Source of the DNA: Pseudomonas coleopterorum
GTDB lineage: Bacteria > Pseudomonadota > Gammaproteobacteria > Pseudomonadales > Pseudomonadaceae
Direction: 5' to 3'
NCBI RefSeq assembly: GCF_900105555.1
Contig: NZ_FNTZ01000001.1
Coordinates: 2,728,001-2,792,000 of the forward strand
DNA length: 64,000 bases
In this document: positions 22,441-29,842 of the stretch, piece by piece
How the letters are laid out: each line of letters begins with the position of its first letter
Position numbering within the stretch: position 1 is the first letter of the stretch
Notes under the pieces: model-generated
Told to the model about the DNA's origin: nothing
The model's database searches: none
Seen by the model: only the letters and a program-made list of their open reading frames with translations
Program-made: the position numbers and the translations under genes

Positions 22441-24074
22441 AAATTCATAACGTAGCTCAGGGCTCAGCTGAATGGCATGCTCTGCGCGCCCAGTACCGAA
22501 CTGCTTCTGAAGCCCCGGCCATGATGGGCGCTTCGAAGTACCAAACCCGCACCGAACTGCTGAGCATGAAGAAAACCGGCATCGTGCCGGAAGTGACCGT
22601 CCAGCAGCAGCGAATCTTCGACCGCGGTCATGCCACCGAGGCGCTGGCCCGGCCAATCGTCGAAGGTCGCATAGGCGAAGACCTGTTCCCGATCGTGGGC
22701 ACCAGCGGCAACCTGCTCGCGTCTATGGACGGCGCAACGATGCTTGGTGAGATCCTCTTCGAACATAAGCTCTGGAACGAATCCTTGGTCGCCCAGGTGC
22801 GCGCAGGCCAGCTTGAGCCTCACTATTATTGGCAGCTGGAGCAGCAGCTTCTTGTAAGCGGTGCCGAGATGGTGATCTTCGTTTGCTCCGACGGGACGGA
22901 AGAGAATTTCGTATCGATGGAGTACCGCCCAGTGCCGGGCCGCGCTGAGCAATTAGTGGAAGGCTGGAAGCAATTCGAGGTGGACCTCGCCGCTTTCGAA
23001 TCCGAGCCTGCCGCTGCCGTATCCGTTGGAGTATCACCAGAAAGCCTGCCAGCGCTGCGCATCGAAGTCACCGGCATGGTCACCGCTAGCAACCTTGAGC
23101 AATTCAAGGCTCACTCGCTGGCCGTATTCAATGGCATCAACACCGACCTGCAGACGGATCAGCACTTCGCTGACGCAGAGAAGACAATCAAATGGTGTGG
23201 TGATGTCGAGGAGCGCCTCGCCGCAGCCAAGCAGCACGCCCTGAGCCAGACCGAAAGCATCGACGCCCTCTTCCGCGCTATCGACGAGATCAGCGCGCAA
23301 GCCCGGGCGAAGCGCCTAGAGCTGGACAAGTTGGTGAAGGCGCGCAAGGTAGCCATTCGCGACGAGATCGTGATCAGCGCGGCCAAGGCTCTGCAGGACC
23401 ATCTGGACAAGATCAACATTTCGTTCGGCGGCAAGGTGCGCATGCCTGTCGTCAAGGCCGACTTCGCCGGAGCCATCAAGGGCAAGAAGACCATCAGCAG
23501 CCTGCGCGATGCCGCCGACTCGGAACTGGCCCGGGCAAAGATCGAAGCCAGCCAGATCGGCGACGGAATCCGCGCAAACCTAGACAGCCTGCGCAGCCTA
23601 GCCAAGGATCACGCTTTCCTGTTCAACGACGCCCAGCAGCTGGTGCTTAAGGATAACGATGACCTGGTGTCGGTCATCAAGGTGCGGATCAACGAGCACG
23701 AAACCGCAGAAGCCAAGAAGCTCGAGGTTCAACGCGAGCAGATCCGCCAGCAGGAGTTGCAGCGTATCGCTGACGAGCAGGCCGCTGCGGCCATGGCCGC
23801 AGAGGTGAAGCCTGAGCCGGCAGCCGCGCCAGTGGCAGAGACTCCGAAACCCGCTGCCGTACGGCAGGTCACCGGATCCGCGAAGGTAGCGCCGAAGCCT
23901 ACCAAGCTTGAAGCGCGGGTGACCGACCTTGAAGCGCTGGTGAAAGCCGTGGCCGCCGGCGAAGTCCCTATTGCGGTCCTTACAGTCAACTGGCAAGCCC
24001 TCGACGACTTGGTTGACGCCAAGGGCTCAGAATTCAGCATGCCGGGGGTGACCCTGGAGCAGGTGGCAGCATGA
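22437..24074 (+). CDS. YqaJ-type exonuclease with long C-terminal extension
   Basis: A protein of 545 residues. The first about 195 residues are a lambda-Exo/YqaJ nuclease: 'GSAEWHALRAQYRTASEAPAMMG', 'RGHATEALARP', Asp98 in 'SMDGAT' and Glu109/Lys111 in 'LFEHKLW'. The rest is unusual for Exo: about 230-440 is a long helical coiled-coil part, about 440-490 is an Ala/Pro linker, and the last 60 are helical. The extension resembles DUF1351-like phage recombination accessory proteins, so this may be a fusion. It works with Bet for double-strand break recombination. Confidence 0.88.
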   Translation: MKIHNVAQGSAEWHALRAQYRTASEAPAMMGASKYQTRTELLSMKKTGIVPEVTVQQQRIFDRGHATEALARPIVEGRIGEDLFPIVGTSGNLLASMDGATMLGEILFEHKLWNESLVAQVRAGQLEPHYYWQLEQQLLVSGAEMVIFVCSDGTEENFVSMEYRPVPGRAEQLVEGWKQFEVDLAAFESEPAAAVSVGVSPESLPALRIEVTGMVTASNLEQFKAHSLAVFNGINTDLQTDQHFADAEKTIKWCGDVEERLAAAKQHALSQTESIDALFRAIDEISAQARAKRLELDKLVKARKVAIRDEIVISAAKALQDHLDKINISFGGKVRMPVVKADFAGAIKGKKTISSLRDAADSELARAKIEASQIGDGIRANLDSLRSLAKDHAFLFNDAQQLVLKDNDDLVSVIKVRINEHETAEAKKLEVQREQIRQQELQRIADEQAAAAMAAEVKPEPAAAPVAETPKPAAVRQVTGSAKVAPKPTKLEARVTDLEALVKAVAAGEVPIAVLTVNWQALDDLVDAKGSEFSMPGVTLEQVAA

Positions 24075-24802
24075 TCAGCCTCGAGCTCAGCAGCATCCAA
24101 CAGAAGGACACCGAACGCGCCTGGCTTGCTCGGGCGATGGCGGACTACGAAGCAGCGCGAGTGGTTGAGGTTGTACCCATCAGCCGCAGCCTGTTCAACC
24201 CGACTCCATTCAACAGCGAAAGCATCCAGTCCACCTCTGTGCGTTTTGATTGCCCAGCGGACGGGACACCTTCCCCGGCCCCGAAGCGAAACGCTGCTAT
24301 CAAGGTGGCGAACAAAGCTCGCAAGAAAGCGTTCGAGGACGGTATCGCCGCGAAGCTGGTTGCCTACCTGGACGTAGGCCTGGTCGAGGCGGCAAAGGCT
24401 TTGGGCGTGTCTCAGCACCGCCTGAGCCGGATTGCCTCGGAGAACAAGATGGTCTTCGCCCGAAGCCACGAGGCGGAGCGCGCTCTCGATGCCAAGCTCG
24501 CTCCCCAGGTGCGCGAGATGTGCAACCAAGGCATGGGCCAGGTTGAGATTGCCGAAGCGCTGGGCGTGCGCCGTGGCCGCATCCGGCGGATCTCAACTGA
24601 CTACAAGATCCGCTTCGGCACCCGCACCAAGATTGAAGACGAGTTGGCGATCGTCGCGAAGATCAAAGCTCTGCTTCCCAGCGGATGCACACGACGCAAT
24701 GCGGCAGAACAGATCGGCATCACTCAGAAGGTCCTCTCTCGCATCGTCGACCAGTACGCCATCGACTTTCCTCTGCGCACGACGAAGCCGAGGAAGGGAT
24801 GA
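24071..24802 (+). CDS. Protein with three repeated helix-turn-helix units
   Basis: A protein of 243 residues. After a disordered first 80 residues come three HTH-like units: about 105-125 ('GLVEAAKALGVSQHRLSRIASEN'), 155-180 ('MGQVEIAEALGVRRGRIRRISTDY') and 210-235 ('TRRNAAEQIGITQKVLSRIVDQY'). The same spacing and the 'A..LGV....L.RI' pattern suggest internal duplication. It probably binds DNA. It sits in the recombination block and is coupled by ATGA to the exonuclease gene. Confidence 0.7.
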   Translation: MISLELSSIQQKDTERAWLARAMADYEAARVVEVVPISRSLFNPTPFNSESIQSTSVRFDCPADGTPSPAPKRNAAIKVANKARKKAFEDGIAAKLVAYLDVGLVEAAKALGVSQHRLSRIASENKMVFARSHEAERALDAKLAPQVREMCNQGMGQVEIAEALGVRRGRIRRISTDYKIRFGTRTKIEDELAIVAKIKALLPSGCTRRNAAEQIGITQKVLSRIVDQYAIDFPLRTTKPRKG

Positions 24803-24874
24803 TCAAGCAGAAAGCCTGGCGTCGCCGTGTAGAGCAATTTCACATCCCGCCCAGCGGACTGAAGGAGCCTTGTG

Positions 24875-25186
24875 ATGGGTATGACACAGAAAGAGCGGGA
24901 CCAGCGCCGGCACGACAAGGCGGCCAGGCTGCGGGAAGAGGATCTGCGGCTGAAGGTCCGGCCAGGCACAAAGCAGGCGCTGGCCGAGCTGATGCAGTGG
25001 GCGGGCATTGAGGAACAGGGCGAGGCGCTGACCTTGATGATTCATCATCTCCACCGCATAGGGCCTGAACGGGCCTTGGAAATGCTTCAGCTGCCTCCGC
25101 GCCACAAATATGTGATTCCTGAAAACGTGGCGCGCAAATTAGAAATCGCCTACCAGCGCGAAGCACTGCGCATCTGCAACGAATAA
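24875..25186 (+). CDS. RHH-like small protein
   Basis: A protein of 103 residues from ATG 24875, chosen because AGGAG lies seven bases before it (a GTG just upstream is also open). It is basic at the N-terminus, then 'LRLKVRPGTKQALAELMQWAGIEEQGEALTLMIHHLHRIG', which fits a ribbon-helix-helix. A further helical C-terminus follows. A DNA-binding regulator is likely; the target is unknown. Confidence 0.6.
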   Translation: MGMTQKERDQRRHDKAARLREEDLRLKVRPGTKQALAELMQWAGIEEQGEALTLMIHHLHRIGPERALEMLQLPPRHKYVIPENVARKLEIAYQREALRICNE

Positions 25187-25246
25187 CCCCACCCCTATTT
25201 GCCACTCACCGAGATATCGGAGGGCGGCGCATATCTGGAGATTGCC

Positions 25247-25573
25247 ATGCACACCCGAGAAGAATGGCTTGTTGATCGCCAGGACTACATGATTTGCGTC
25301 GAGCGCGACGGCGATTACTTTGAGATCGCCAGCCTGGGCGCCATGGATCACAACGGCATCAAGCCCGTGATTGGCGATGAGACCTGGTCCAACGCGTACC
25401 TGATGCGCTCGGCTCCCCAGCTGCTGGCGGCGCTCGAAGAAATGCTCGGCAAGGCCTACAAGCAGAACTGGAACGACCAGTATCCGCAGTTGGTCGATAA
25501 TGCTGAAAAGGTGATCAAGCTGGCCAAGGCTGGCTATCCGAGCGCGTGTGACGGTGATGAGGTGATTGAATGA
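25247..25573 (+). CDS. Phage protein, unknown
   Basis: A protein of 108 residues from ATG 25247 (GGAG six bases upstream). It opens 'MHTREEWLVDRQDYMICVERDGDYFEIA' and has 'AYLMRSAPQLLAALEEML', an Ea22-type 'NA.LM..AP.LL.AL' element shared by many phage early proteins. Coupled to the next gene by ATGA. Role unknown. Confidence 0.65.
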   Translation: MHTREEWLVDRQDYMICVERDGDYFEIASLGAMDHNGIKPVIGDETWSNAYLMRSAPQLLAALEEMLGKAYKQNWNDQYPQLVDNAEKVIKLAKAGYPSACDGDEVIE

Positions 25574-25818
25574 GCGGCAACCGAAAGTACCTCGGCCGTA
25601 TGGACCACGGCCTGACCGACTGTGGTCGCATTGTGATGAGCCGCTGGGATCAGCCGGAGCGCGCCGACAATGCCGCAGACCTAGGCAGGTTCATCAACGA
25701 CCTGCGACGCAGCGGGTTCACCCATTCCTCTACCGAACGATACGAGGGCGACTCAATGCCCGACTGGGTTGGTCAGTCCAAGTGCAACGACCTGAACTGT
25801 GCCTGCCAGAAGTTCTGA
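25570..25818 (+). CDS. Small phage protein, unknown
   Basis: A protein of 82 residues with a C-terminal Cys cluster ('KCNDLNCACQKF'). Coupled by ATGA to the previous gene. The following 95 bases are non-coding and hold two small hairpins (GGCC-TGAAA-GGCC and GCCTCGGCAGGC). Role unknown. Confidence 0.6.
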   Translation: MSGNRKYLGRMDHGLTDCGRIVMSRWDQPERADNAADLGRFINDLRRSGFTHSSTERYEGDSMPDWVGQSKCNDLNCACQKF

Positions 25819-25913
25819 CCTCGCACAGCAATCTGGCCTGAAAGGCCGACCCTCCCCCACCTTCACCTATCACGCTGAACGCCTCGGCAGGCGGGCGGCT
25901 GTCTGGAGTATCC

Positions 25914-26159
25914 ATGAACATCTATCGGCACACGTTCAAGGCCACCTGCCCTTCGGACGGAGACACGATCATCTACAGCCTGGAAATTCGCTCTTTGGCC
26001 GTGGTGATGGTCGAGCACATCCGGACCGCTACGGCGCTGATCAAATCCGGCTATCACGAGCGCATCGCAGATGAACTGGCAGAGCGCCTCGGCGGTGATC
26101 AAACCATCAAGGCTGTGCACCAAGGCGTCGAGATCGAAACGGTGAGGCTGAGCGGATGA
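25914..26159 (+). CDS. Small phage protein, unknown
   Basis: A protein of 81 residues: 'MNIYRHTFKATCPSDGDTIIYSLEI', then 'VEHIRTATALI' and 'HERIADELAERLGG'. A mixed alpha/beta small domain. It overlaps the TGT-like gene by 4 bases, so the two may work together. Function unknown. Confidence 0.65.
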   Translation: MNIYRHTFKATCPSDGDTIIYSLEIRSLAVVMVEHIRTATALIKSGYHERIADELAERLGGDQTIKAVHQGVEIETVRLSG

Positions 26160-26881
26160 TCCACTACCACGGTACCCCGGTCGGGGGCACCCGGCAGGAT
26201 GGGGCTAGGTTCCTTGCTGGTCGTCACGCACTGGTGCCCTTCCCGCGCCAAGACGACGTAGGCATAGTCGCTGAGGTTTGCCAATCGTTCGTTTTCGACA
26301 ACGGCGCCTTCTCGATCTGGAACAAGGGCGGCACGCTCGACGTCGACGGCTATACCCGCTGGGTTGAGGACTGGCACCGCCACCCAGGCTTCGACTGGGC
26401 GTTGATCCCCGATGTGATCGATGGGAATGAAGCGGCGAACGATGCGTTGCTCGCAGCGTGGCCAAGGGCGCTGCGCGGCGTGCCAGTGTGGCATCTGCAC
26501 GAATCGCTCGAGCGCTTGCAACGGCTCGCCAGCGAGTGGCCGATGGTGGCCTTCGGCAGTTCAGGGCAATGGCGGTGGCCTGGTACCGCGGCTTGGTGGA
26601 AGCGCATGGCAGCGGCCATGGACGCCATCTGCGACGACCAAGGCCGGCCGGCCTGCCGCCTGCACGGGCTGCGCATGCTCGACCCAGCTATCTTCCAGCA
26701 CCTGCCATTCGCCTCGGCCGATTCCACCAACGCCGCGGTCAATGGTGGAAGCATCAGCCGTTTTGGGATGTATGCCCCGCCTACCGCCGGCCAGCGAGCC
26801 TGTGTGATCGCCGACAGAATCGAAGCCCACAACAGTTCACCAGTCTGGCAGCGCGAGTCTCAGGTCGAGATGACGCTTTAG
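26156..26881 (+). CDS. TGT/DpdA-like TIM-barrel protein (tentative)
   Basis: A protein of 241 residues with regularly spaced motifs resembling the tRNA-guanine transglycosylase/DpdA barrel: 'FDNGAFSIWNKGG' (about 47), 'DWALIPDVIDGNEAANDALL' (about 80), 'PVWHLHESLERLQRL' (about 110), 'VAFGSSGQW' (about 130) and 'RLHGLRML' (about 170). Phage DpdA-like enzymes insert 7-deazaguanine bases into DNA. No preQ0-synthesis genes are near, so substrate supply would have to come from the host. The call rests on motif resemblance only; a purely structural TIM-barrel role is possible. It converges with a small minus-strand gene. Confidence 0.5.
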   Translation: MIHYHGTPVGGTRQDGARFLAGRHALVPFPRQDDVGIVAEVCQSFVFDNGAFSIWNKGGTLDVDGYTRWVEDWHRHPGFDWALIPDVIDGNEAANDALLAAWPRALRGVPVWHLHESLERLQRLASEWPMVAFGSSGQWRWPGTAAWWKRMAAAMDAICDDQGRPACRLHGLRMLDPAIFQHLPFASADSTNAAVNGGSISRFGMYAPPTAGQRACVIADRIEAHNSSPVWQRESQVEMTL

Positions 26882-27078
26882 AGCACTTCTTTCCATACAA
26901 CGGAATCAGGATATTCGGTTTTCTGAACGCGCAGCCATTTGGCCTCGCACTCCACGCACCTGTAGCCGGTAACAATATTTTCTCCACGCTCATCCGGTCC
27001 CAAGTTAATGAGTTTGGTCGTAACACCCTCTGTTTCGACTTCAGTCATACCTGCCTCACAACAAGTTCTTGGAACCAT
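26878..27078 (-). CDS. Antisense zinc-binding small protein (moron-like)
   Basis: A protein of 66 residues on the minus strand inside a plus-strand operon. ATG 27078 has a strong GGAG six bases upstream. It starts 'MVPRTCCEAGMTEVETEG' and contains 'GYRCVECEAKWLRVQKTEYP', a Cys-pair layout for zinc. TATATT about 20 bases before the start region could be a -10 box. Its DNA is less GC-rich than its neighbours, and it converges with the TGT-like gene with a 4-base overlap. It looks like an independently expressed added gene. Confidence 0.65.
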   Translation of the reverse strand: MVPRTCCEAGMTEVETEGVTTKLINLGPDERGENIVTGYRCVECEAKWLRVQKTEYPDSVVWKEVL

Positions 27079-27125
27079 AACTAACTCCTTTGATTGAACG
27101 CCGAATATACCGGTGAGGACTGCGC

Positions 27126-27284
27126 ATGTCTGCACAACAGAAAAAACACCCGCTCGACTTCAAGACCCAGTACGGCCTTGGCTTCAATCCGCAAGATGAT
27201 GAGATCGTGGTGGACTTCTTCTGCGGTGGTGGCGGCGCCGGCATGTCCAGCACCTGCCTCGCGGATCAGGAGCATTCATCATGA
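27126..27284 (+). pseudogene. Remnant of a DNA (cytosine-5) methyltransferase N-terminus
   Basis: A frame of 52 codons: 'MSAQQKKHPLDFKTQYGLGF', 'PQDDEIVVDFFCGGGGAGMSS', then a stop. 'VDFFCGGGGAG' is motif I of C5 methyltransferases (VDLFCGxGG), and the opening matches full-length phage DNA methylases of about 500 or more residues. All later motifs are missing. The stop overlaps the next small ORF (ATGA), so the truncated form may still be translated. It is probably a deletion relic. Confidence 0.6.
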
Positions 27285-27382
27285 CCCTCCTCATCGTCCT
27301 AGCTATGTGGTTCGCCTTCGGCTGCATCATCGCCAGCCCCCTCGGCCGCTACATCGCAAGCGCCGACGTCATCGCCAAGTAA
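27281..27382 (+). CDS. 33-residue membrane peptide
   Basis: A frame of 33 codons starting ATG 27281, overlapping the previous stop as ATGA: 'MTLLIVLAMWFAFGCIIASP' then 'LGRYIASADVIAK'. Residues 2-19 would form one membrane helix. The stop is immediately followed by the repeated TAACCCCTTCCCC spacer. Small hydrophobic ORFs like this are common in phage early operons. Function unknown. Confidence 0.55.
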   Translation: MTLLIVLAMWFAFGCIIASPLGRYIASADVIAK

Positions 27383-27400
27383 CCCCTTCCCCTTCAATTC
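27380..27400 (+). repeat. Stop-linked TAACCCCTTCCCC spacer, copy 2
   Basis: TAACCCCTTCCCCTTCAATTC includes the stop codon of the membrane peptide. A CCGC-TGTA-GCGG hairpin and the GGAG of the next gene follow. It is almost the same as the block at 21557, 5.8 kb away. Confidence 0.6.
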
Positions 27401-27438
27401 AAAGTCAGCCGCTGTAGCGGTGTGGCGGAGCTATGCCC

Positions 27439-27861
27439 ATGGAAAATAGAACCCTTGGCCCGGACCATTATCGCTATGTCGATGAAATCGGGCCCGACGG
27501 CCTCACCGTTAGCTGCCGCCGTTACGTGGTGGTGCGCGAAAGCGAGCACTGCTACTGGATCTGCACCGAAAGCTATGAGCTGGTGGCGCGCCAGGCGATC
27601 GAGCGCGGCCGTCTGCCAAAATACCTGAAGCGAGTGCTCAAGGTGTCCAGCCGTAGATTCGCCTACCCCGACAAGAGCGAGGCGCTGCATTCCTACAAGG
27701 CGCGCAAGCAGCACCAGATTTCCCACGCTGAGCTTGCCCTTGAGCGGGCTAGAGCAGCAATTGGGTATTTCGGAAACCTGCGGGTGCCAGTCACCGAAAC
27801 ACCGGAGGAGACCGTGATCCCCAACCAGTACATCCAAGAGCTCAACTGGAGCGAATACTGA
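27439..27861 (+). CDS. Phage protein, unknown
   Basis: A protein of 140 residues from ATG 27439 (GGAG eight bases upstream; ATG 27433 is too close to it). The first half is beta-type ('GLTVSCRRYVVVRESEHCYWICT'), the middle basic ('KYLKRVLKVSSRRFAYPDKSEALHSYKARKQHQ'), then a helix. Coupled to ninX by a one-base overlap. Function unknown. Confidence 0.65.
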   Translation: MENRTLGPDHYRYVDEIGPDGLTVSCRRYVVVRESEHCYWICTESYELVARQAIERGRLPKYLKRVLKVSSRRFAYPDKSEALHSYKARKQHQISHAELALERARAAIGYFGNLRVPVTETPEETVIPNQYIQELNWSEY

Positions 27862-28274
27862 TGACCGGCCTGATCGAGGCACAGACCAGCGCCCTGGTTG
27901 GCGCCGCCCTTGACTGGGCGGTAGCCCAGGTCGAGGGCATCGATGTCGCCATAGCCGCCCCTCACTACGGCACCGACTGGCGCGTCTACCGGACAGACAC
28001 CGGCGGCAAGTACTCGCCGTCGACGGACTGGGCGGTTGGAGGGCCACTGATCGACAAGCATCAACTCACCGTCAGATCGCCACAGGCGCTTGTGCACCGT
28101 CACACGGGCTGGGAGCCGTCCGGCATTTGGTCGGCGTGCACTTGGACGAATGATGGCTACGGCGCCAGGTCCCACGGCTGGCATCAAACAAGCGCATTGA
28201 TAGCCGCGTGCCGGGCGATCGTGCACAACAACCTGGGCGACACCGTGCAGGTGCCCAAGGAGTTGATACCGTGA
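27861..28274 (+). CDS. NinX-like protein (DUF2591)
   Basis: A protein of 137 residues with the NinX/DUF2591 pattern: 'GAALDWAVAQVEG' at the start, 'YSPSTDWAVGGPLIDK' in the middle, and 'HGWHQTSALIAACRAIVHNNLGDTVQVPKEL' at the end. The family is widespread in lambdoid phages and has no proven biochemical role. The stop overlaps the next GTG start (GTGA). Confidence 0.88.
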   Translation: MTGLIEAQTSALVGAALDWAVAQVEGIDVAIAAPHYGTDWRVYRTDTGGKYSPSTDWAVGGPLIDKHQLTVRSPQALVHRHTGWEPSGIWSACTWTNDGYGARSHGWHQTSALIAACRAIVHNNLGDTVQVPKELIP

Positions 28275-28729
28275 GCGCACCTATCGAACCACAGGACTAT
28301 ATCTACGGTGTGAAGGTGGTGCAGATTGAGGACCTTCGGGTTGCTCGAGGGCTGACGCGCCGACCTACATCGTCATGCAAGCACAAGAAAATCGTCTACG
28401 ACGATAAAGAGCGTCGGTGCTGGTGCAGCGACTGCGAGGCCGAGGTTGAGCCGTTCGACGCATTCATAGGCCTGGTGCAGGTTTTCAGCGCTGGAGCCGC
28501 CTCACTCAAACGACGGCATCTAGAACTGGCCGAAGCAGAGCAATTCCAAGTGCGCAGCAGGGCGGCCAAAGTGATGGACGAAGCATGGCGCAGTACCAAA
28601 ACCGCGCCGCTATGCCCGCACTGCAACACCGCCATTCTCCCAGAAGACGTTGTAGGCGGCGTGGGCAAGGCCTCGAAGGCGCTGGTCCTCGCCGCACGCA
28701 AACGCCAAAACCCCATCAAGCCAGCCTGA
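28271..28729 (+). CDS. Zinc-ribbon phage protein
   Basis: A protein of 152 residues from GTG 28271 (GGAG eight bases upstream). It contains 'SCKHKKIVYDDKERRCWCSDCEAEVEPFDAF' (about 35-65), a C-H-C-C zinc ribbon, then a helical region and a second pair 'LCPHCNTAI' near 118. The first ribbon resembles a family of short phage proteins around 'CxHxxxxxxxxxxxxxCxxCG'. Nucleic-acid binding is likely; role unknown. Confidence 0.7.
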   Translation: MSAPIEPQDYIYGVKVVQIEDLRVARGLTRRPTSSCKHKKIVYDDKERRCWCSDCEAEVEPFDAFIGLVQVFSAGAASLKRRHLELAEAEQFQVRSRAAKVMDEAWRSTKTAPLCPHCNTAILPEDVVGGVGKASKALVLAARKRQNPIKPA

Positions 28730-28784
28730 CCCCTTCCCTCCCATCTATGCAGCCTGCCGGTGATCGGCGGGCGAGGACTTCTGC

Positions 28785-29525
28785 ATGCTCGAAAATATTG
28801 AGGTGGTGCGCGTGAAGCGCTTCGCCGCGAACCCTGCTGGTCGCGATTTTGCCGTGGGAGATATTCACGGCCACTTCACCCGCCTGCAAGCCGCCTTGGA
28901 TTCTGCCGGCTTTGATCCTGCCGTGGATCGACTGTTCAGCGTGGGCGACCTGGTTGACCGTGGCCCGGAGTGCCGCGATGTACTTGAGTGGCTAGCAAGG
29001 CCATGGTTTCACCCGGTTCGGGGCAATCACGACGACTACGTGTGCCGCTTTGACACCTGCGACGCGGAAAACTGGGTCTACAACGGCGGCGCCTGGTTTG
29101 CCGGGTTGGCCTGGGATGAACAGCGTGAGTTCGCCGTCCAGTTCAGAGAGCTGCCTGTCGCCATTGAGGTCGAGACAGTCGGCGGCCTGATCGGCATCGT
29201 GCATGCCGACTGCGTTTTTGATACGTGGGCCGAGATGCGAAAGGAGCTGGAAGCGCCGGAGAGTAACAAACGGCTGAAGCTGGTGCAGAACACGTGCATG
29301 TGGTCGCGCAGCCGGGTCGAGAACTTCGACACCGCCCCTGTCACGGACATGCGCGCGGTAGTGGTGGGTCACACGCCGATGAAGCGGCCAGCGGTCCTGG
29401 GCAACGTTTACCACATCGACACCGCCGGCTGGATGCCGGACCGAGGCTACTTCACGCTTTTGAACCTGCATACCCTCGAAACCATTCCCGCTACCCGCCC
29501 GGCACTCAGCCAGGACTGGGATTAA
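28785..29525 (+). CDS. Lambda-type serine/threonine protein phosphatase (NinI-like)
   Basis: A protein of 246 residues with all metallophosphatase motifs in order: 'GDIHGH' (about 25), 'GDLVDRG' (about 53), 'RGNHDD' (about 79), 'GIVHADC' (about 145) and 'VVGHTPM' (about 195). It is a two-metal phosphoesterase of the PPP/bacteriophage phosphatase group that removes phosphate from Ser/Thr and, in lambda, from tyrosine and histidine too. It follows the repeated pyrimidine spacer plus a GCC..CCG/CGG..GGC hairpin. Confidence 0.92.
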   Translation: MLENIEVVRVKRFAANPAGRDFAVGDIHGHFTRLQAALDSAGFDPAVDRLFSVGDLVDRGPECRDVLEWLARPWFHPVRGNHDDYVCRFDTCDAENWVYNGGAWFAGLAWDEQREFAVQFRELPVAIEVETVGGLIGIVHADCVFDTWAEMRKELEAPESNKRLKLVQNTCMWSRSRVENFDTAPVTDMRAVVVGHTPMKRPAVLGNVYHIDTAGWMPDRGYFTLLNLHTLETIPATRPALSQDWD

Positions 29526-29560
29526 CCCCTTCTGCCGCCAAGCGCGGCACGGAGCACCAC

Positions 29561-29842
29561 ATGAATACCAAGTTTCTCCTGATGGCCCAGTACAACGGCA
29601 TGGCCATCATTCCGCTCGAACGGGTGTGCACGGACTACTTCAGCCACCTCACTCCTGAGAAGATGAAGATTAAGGTGGCGGCAGGCGAAATCGACCTGCC
29701 GTTGATCCGCATGGAGAGCAGTCAGAAAGCGGCGCGCGGTGTGCACCTCAACGACTTGGCCGACTACTTGGACGCCCAGCACCTGAAAGCCAAAACCGAG
29801 CACGGTAAGTTGATGGGCAAAGGCCTACGACGCGTTTCGTGA
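29561..29842 (+). CDS. PrtN-family protein next to integrase
   Basis: A protein of 93 residues: 'MNTKFLLMAQYNGMAIIPLE' then 'VCTDYFSHLTPEKMKIKVAAGEIDLPLIR' and 'GVHLNDLADYLDAQHLKAK'. This matches the pyocin activator PrtN family. It has the look of a small winged-helix/excisionase-like DNA-binding protein. Being last in the PL operon and convergent with int (18-base overlap), it could act as the recombination directionality factor; this is inference. Confidence 0.85.
   Translation: MNTKFLLMAQYNGMAIIPLERVCTDYFSHLTPEKMKIKVAAGEIDLPLIRMESSQKAARGVHLNDLADYLDAQHLKAKTEHGKLMGKGLRRVS

Noticed and set aside
24799..25011. Plus-strand ORF 'MIKQKAWRRRVEQF...' overlapping the HTH gene stop
   Set aside because: The ATGA coupling is tempting, but most of the frame overlaps the RHH-like gene in another frame and becomes Ala/Gly/Arg shadow sequence.
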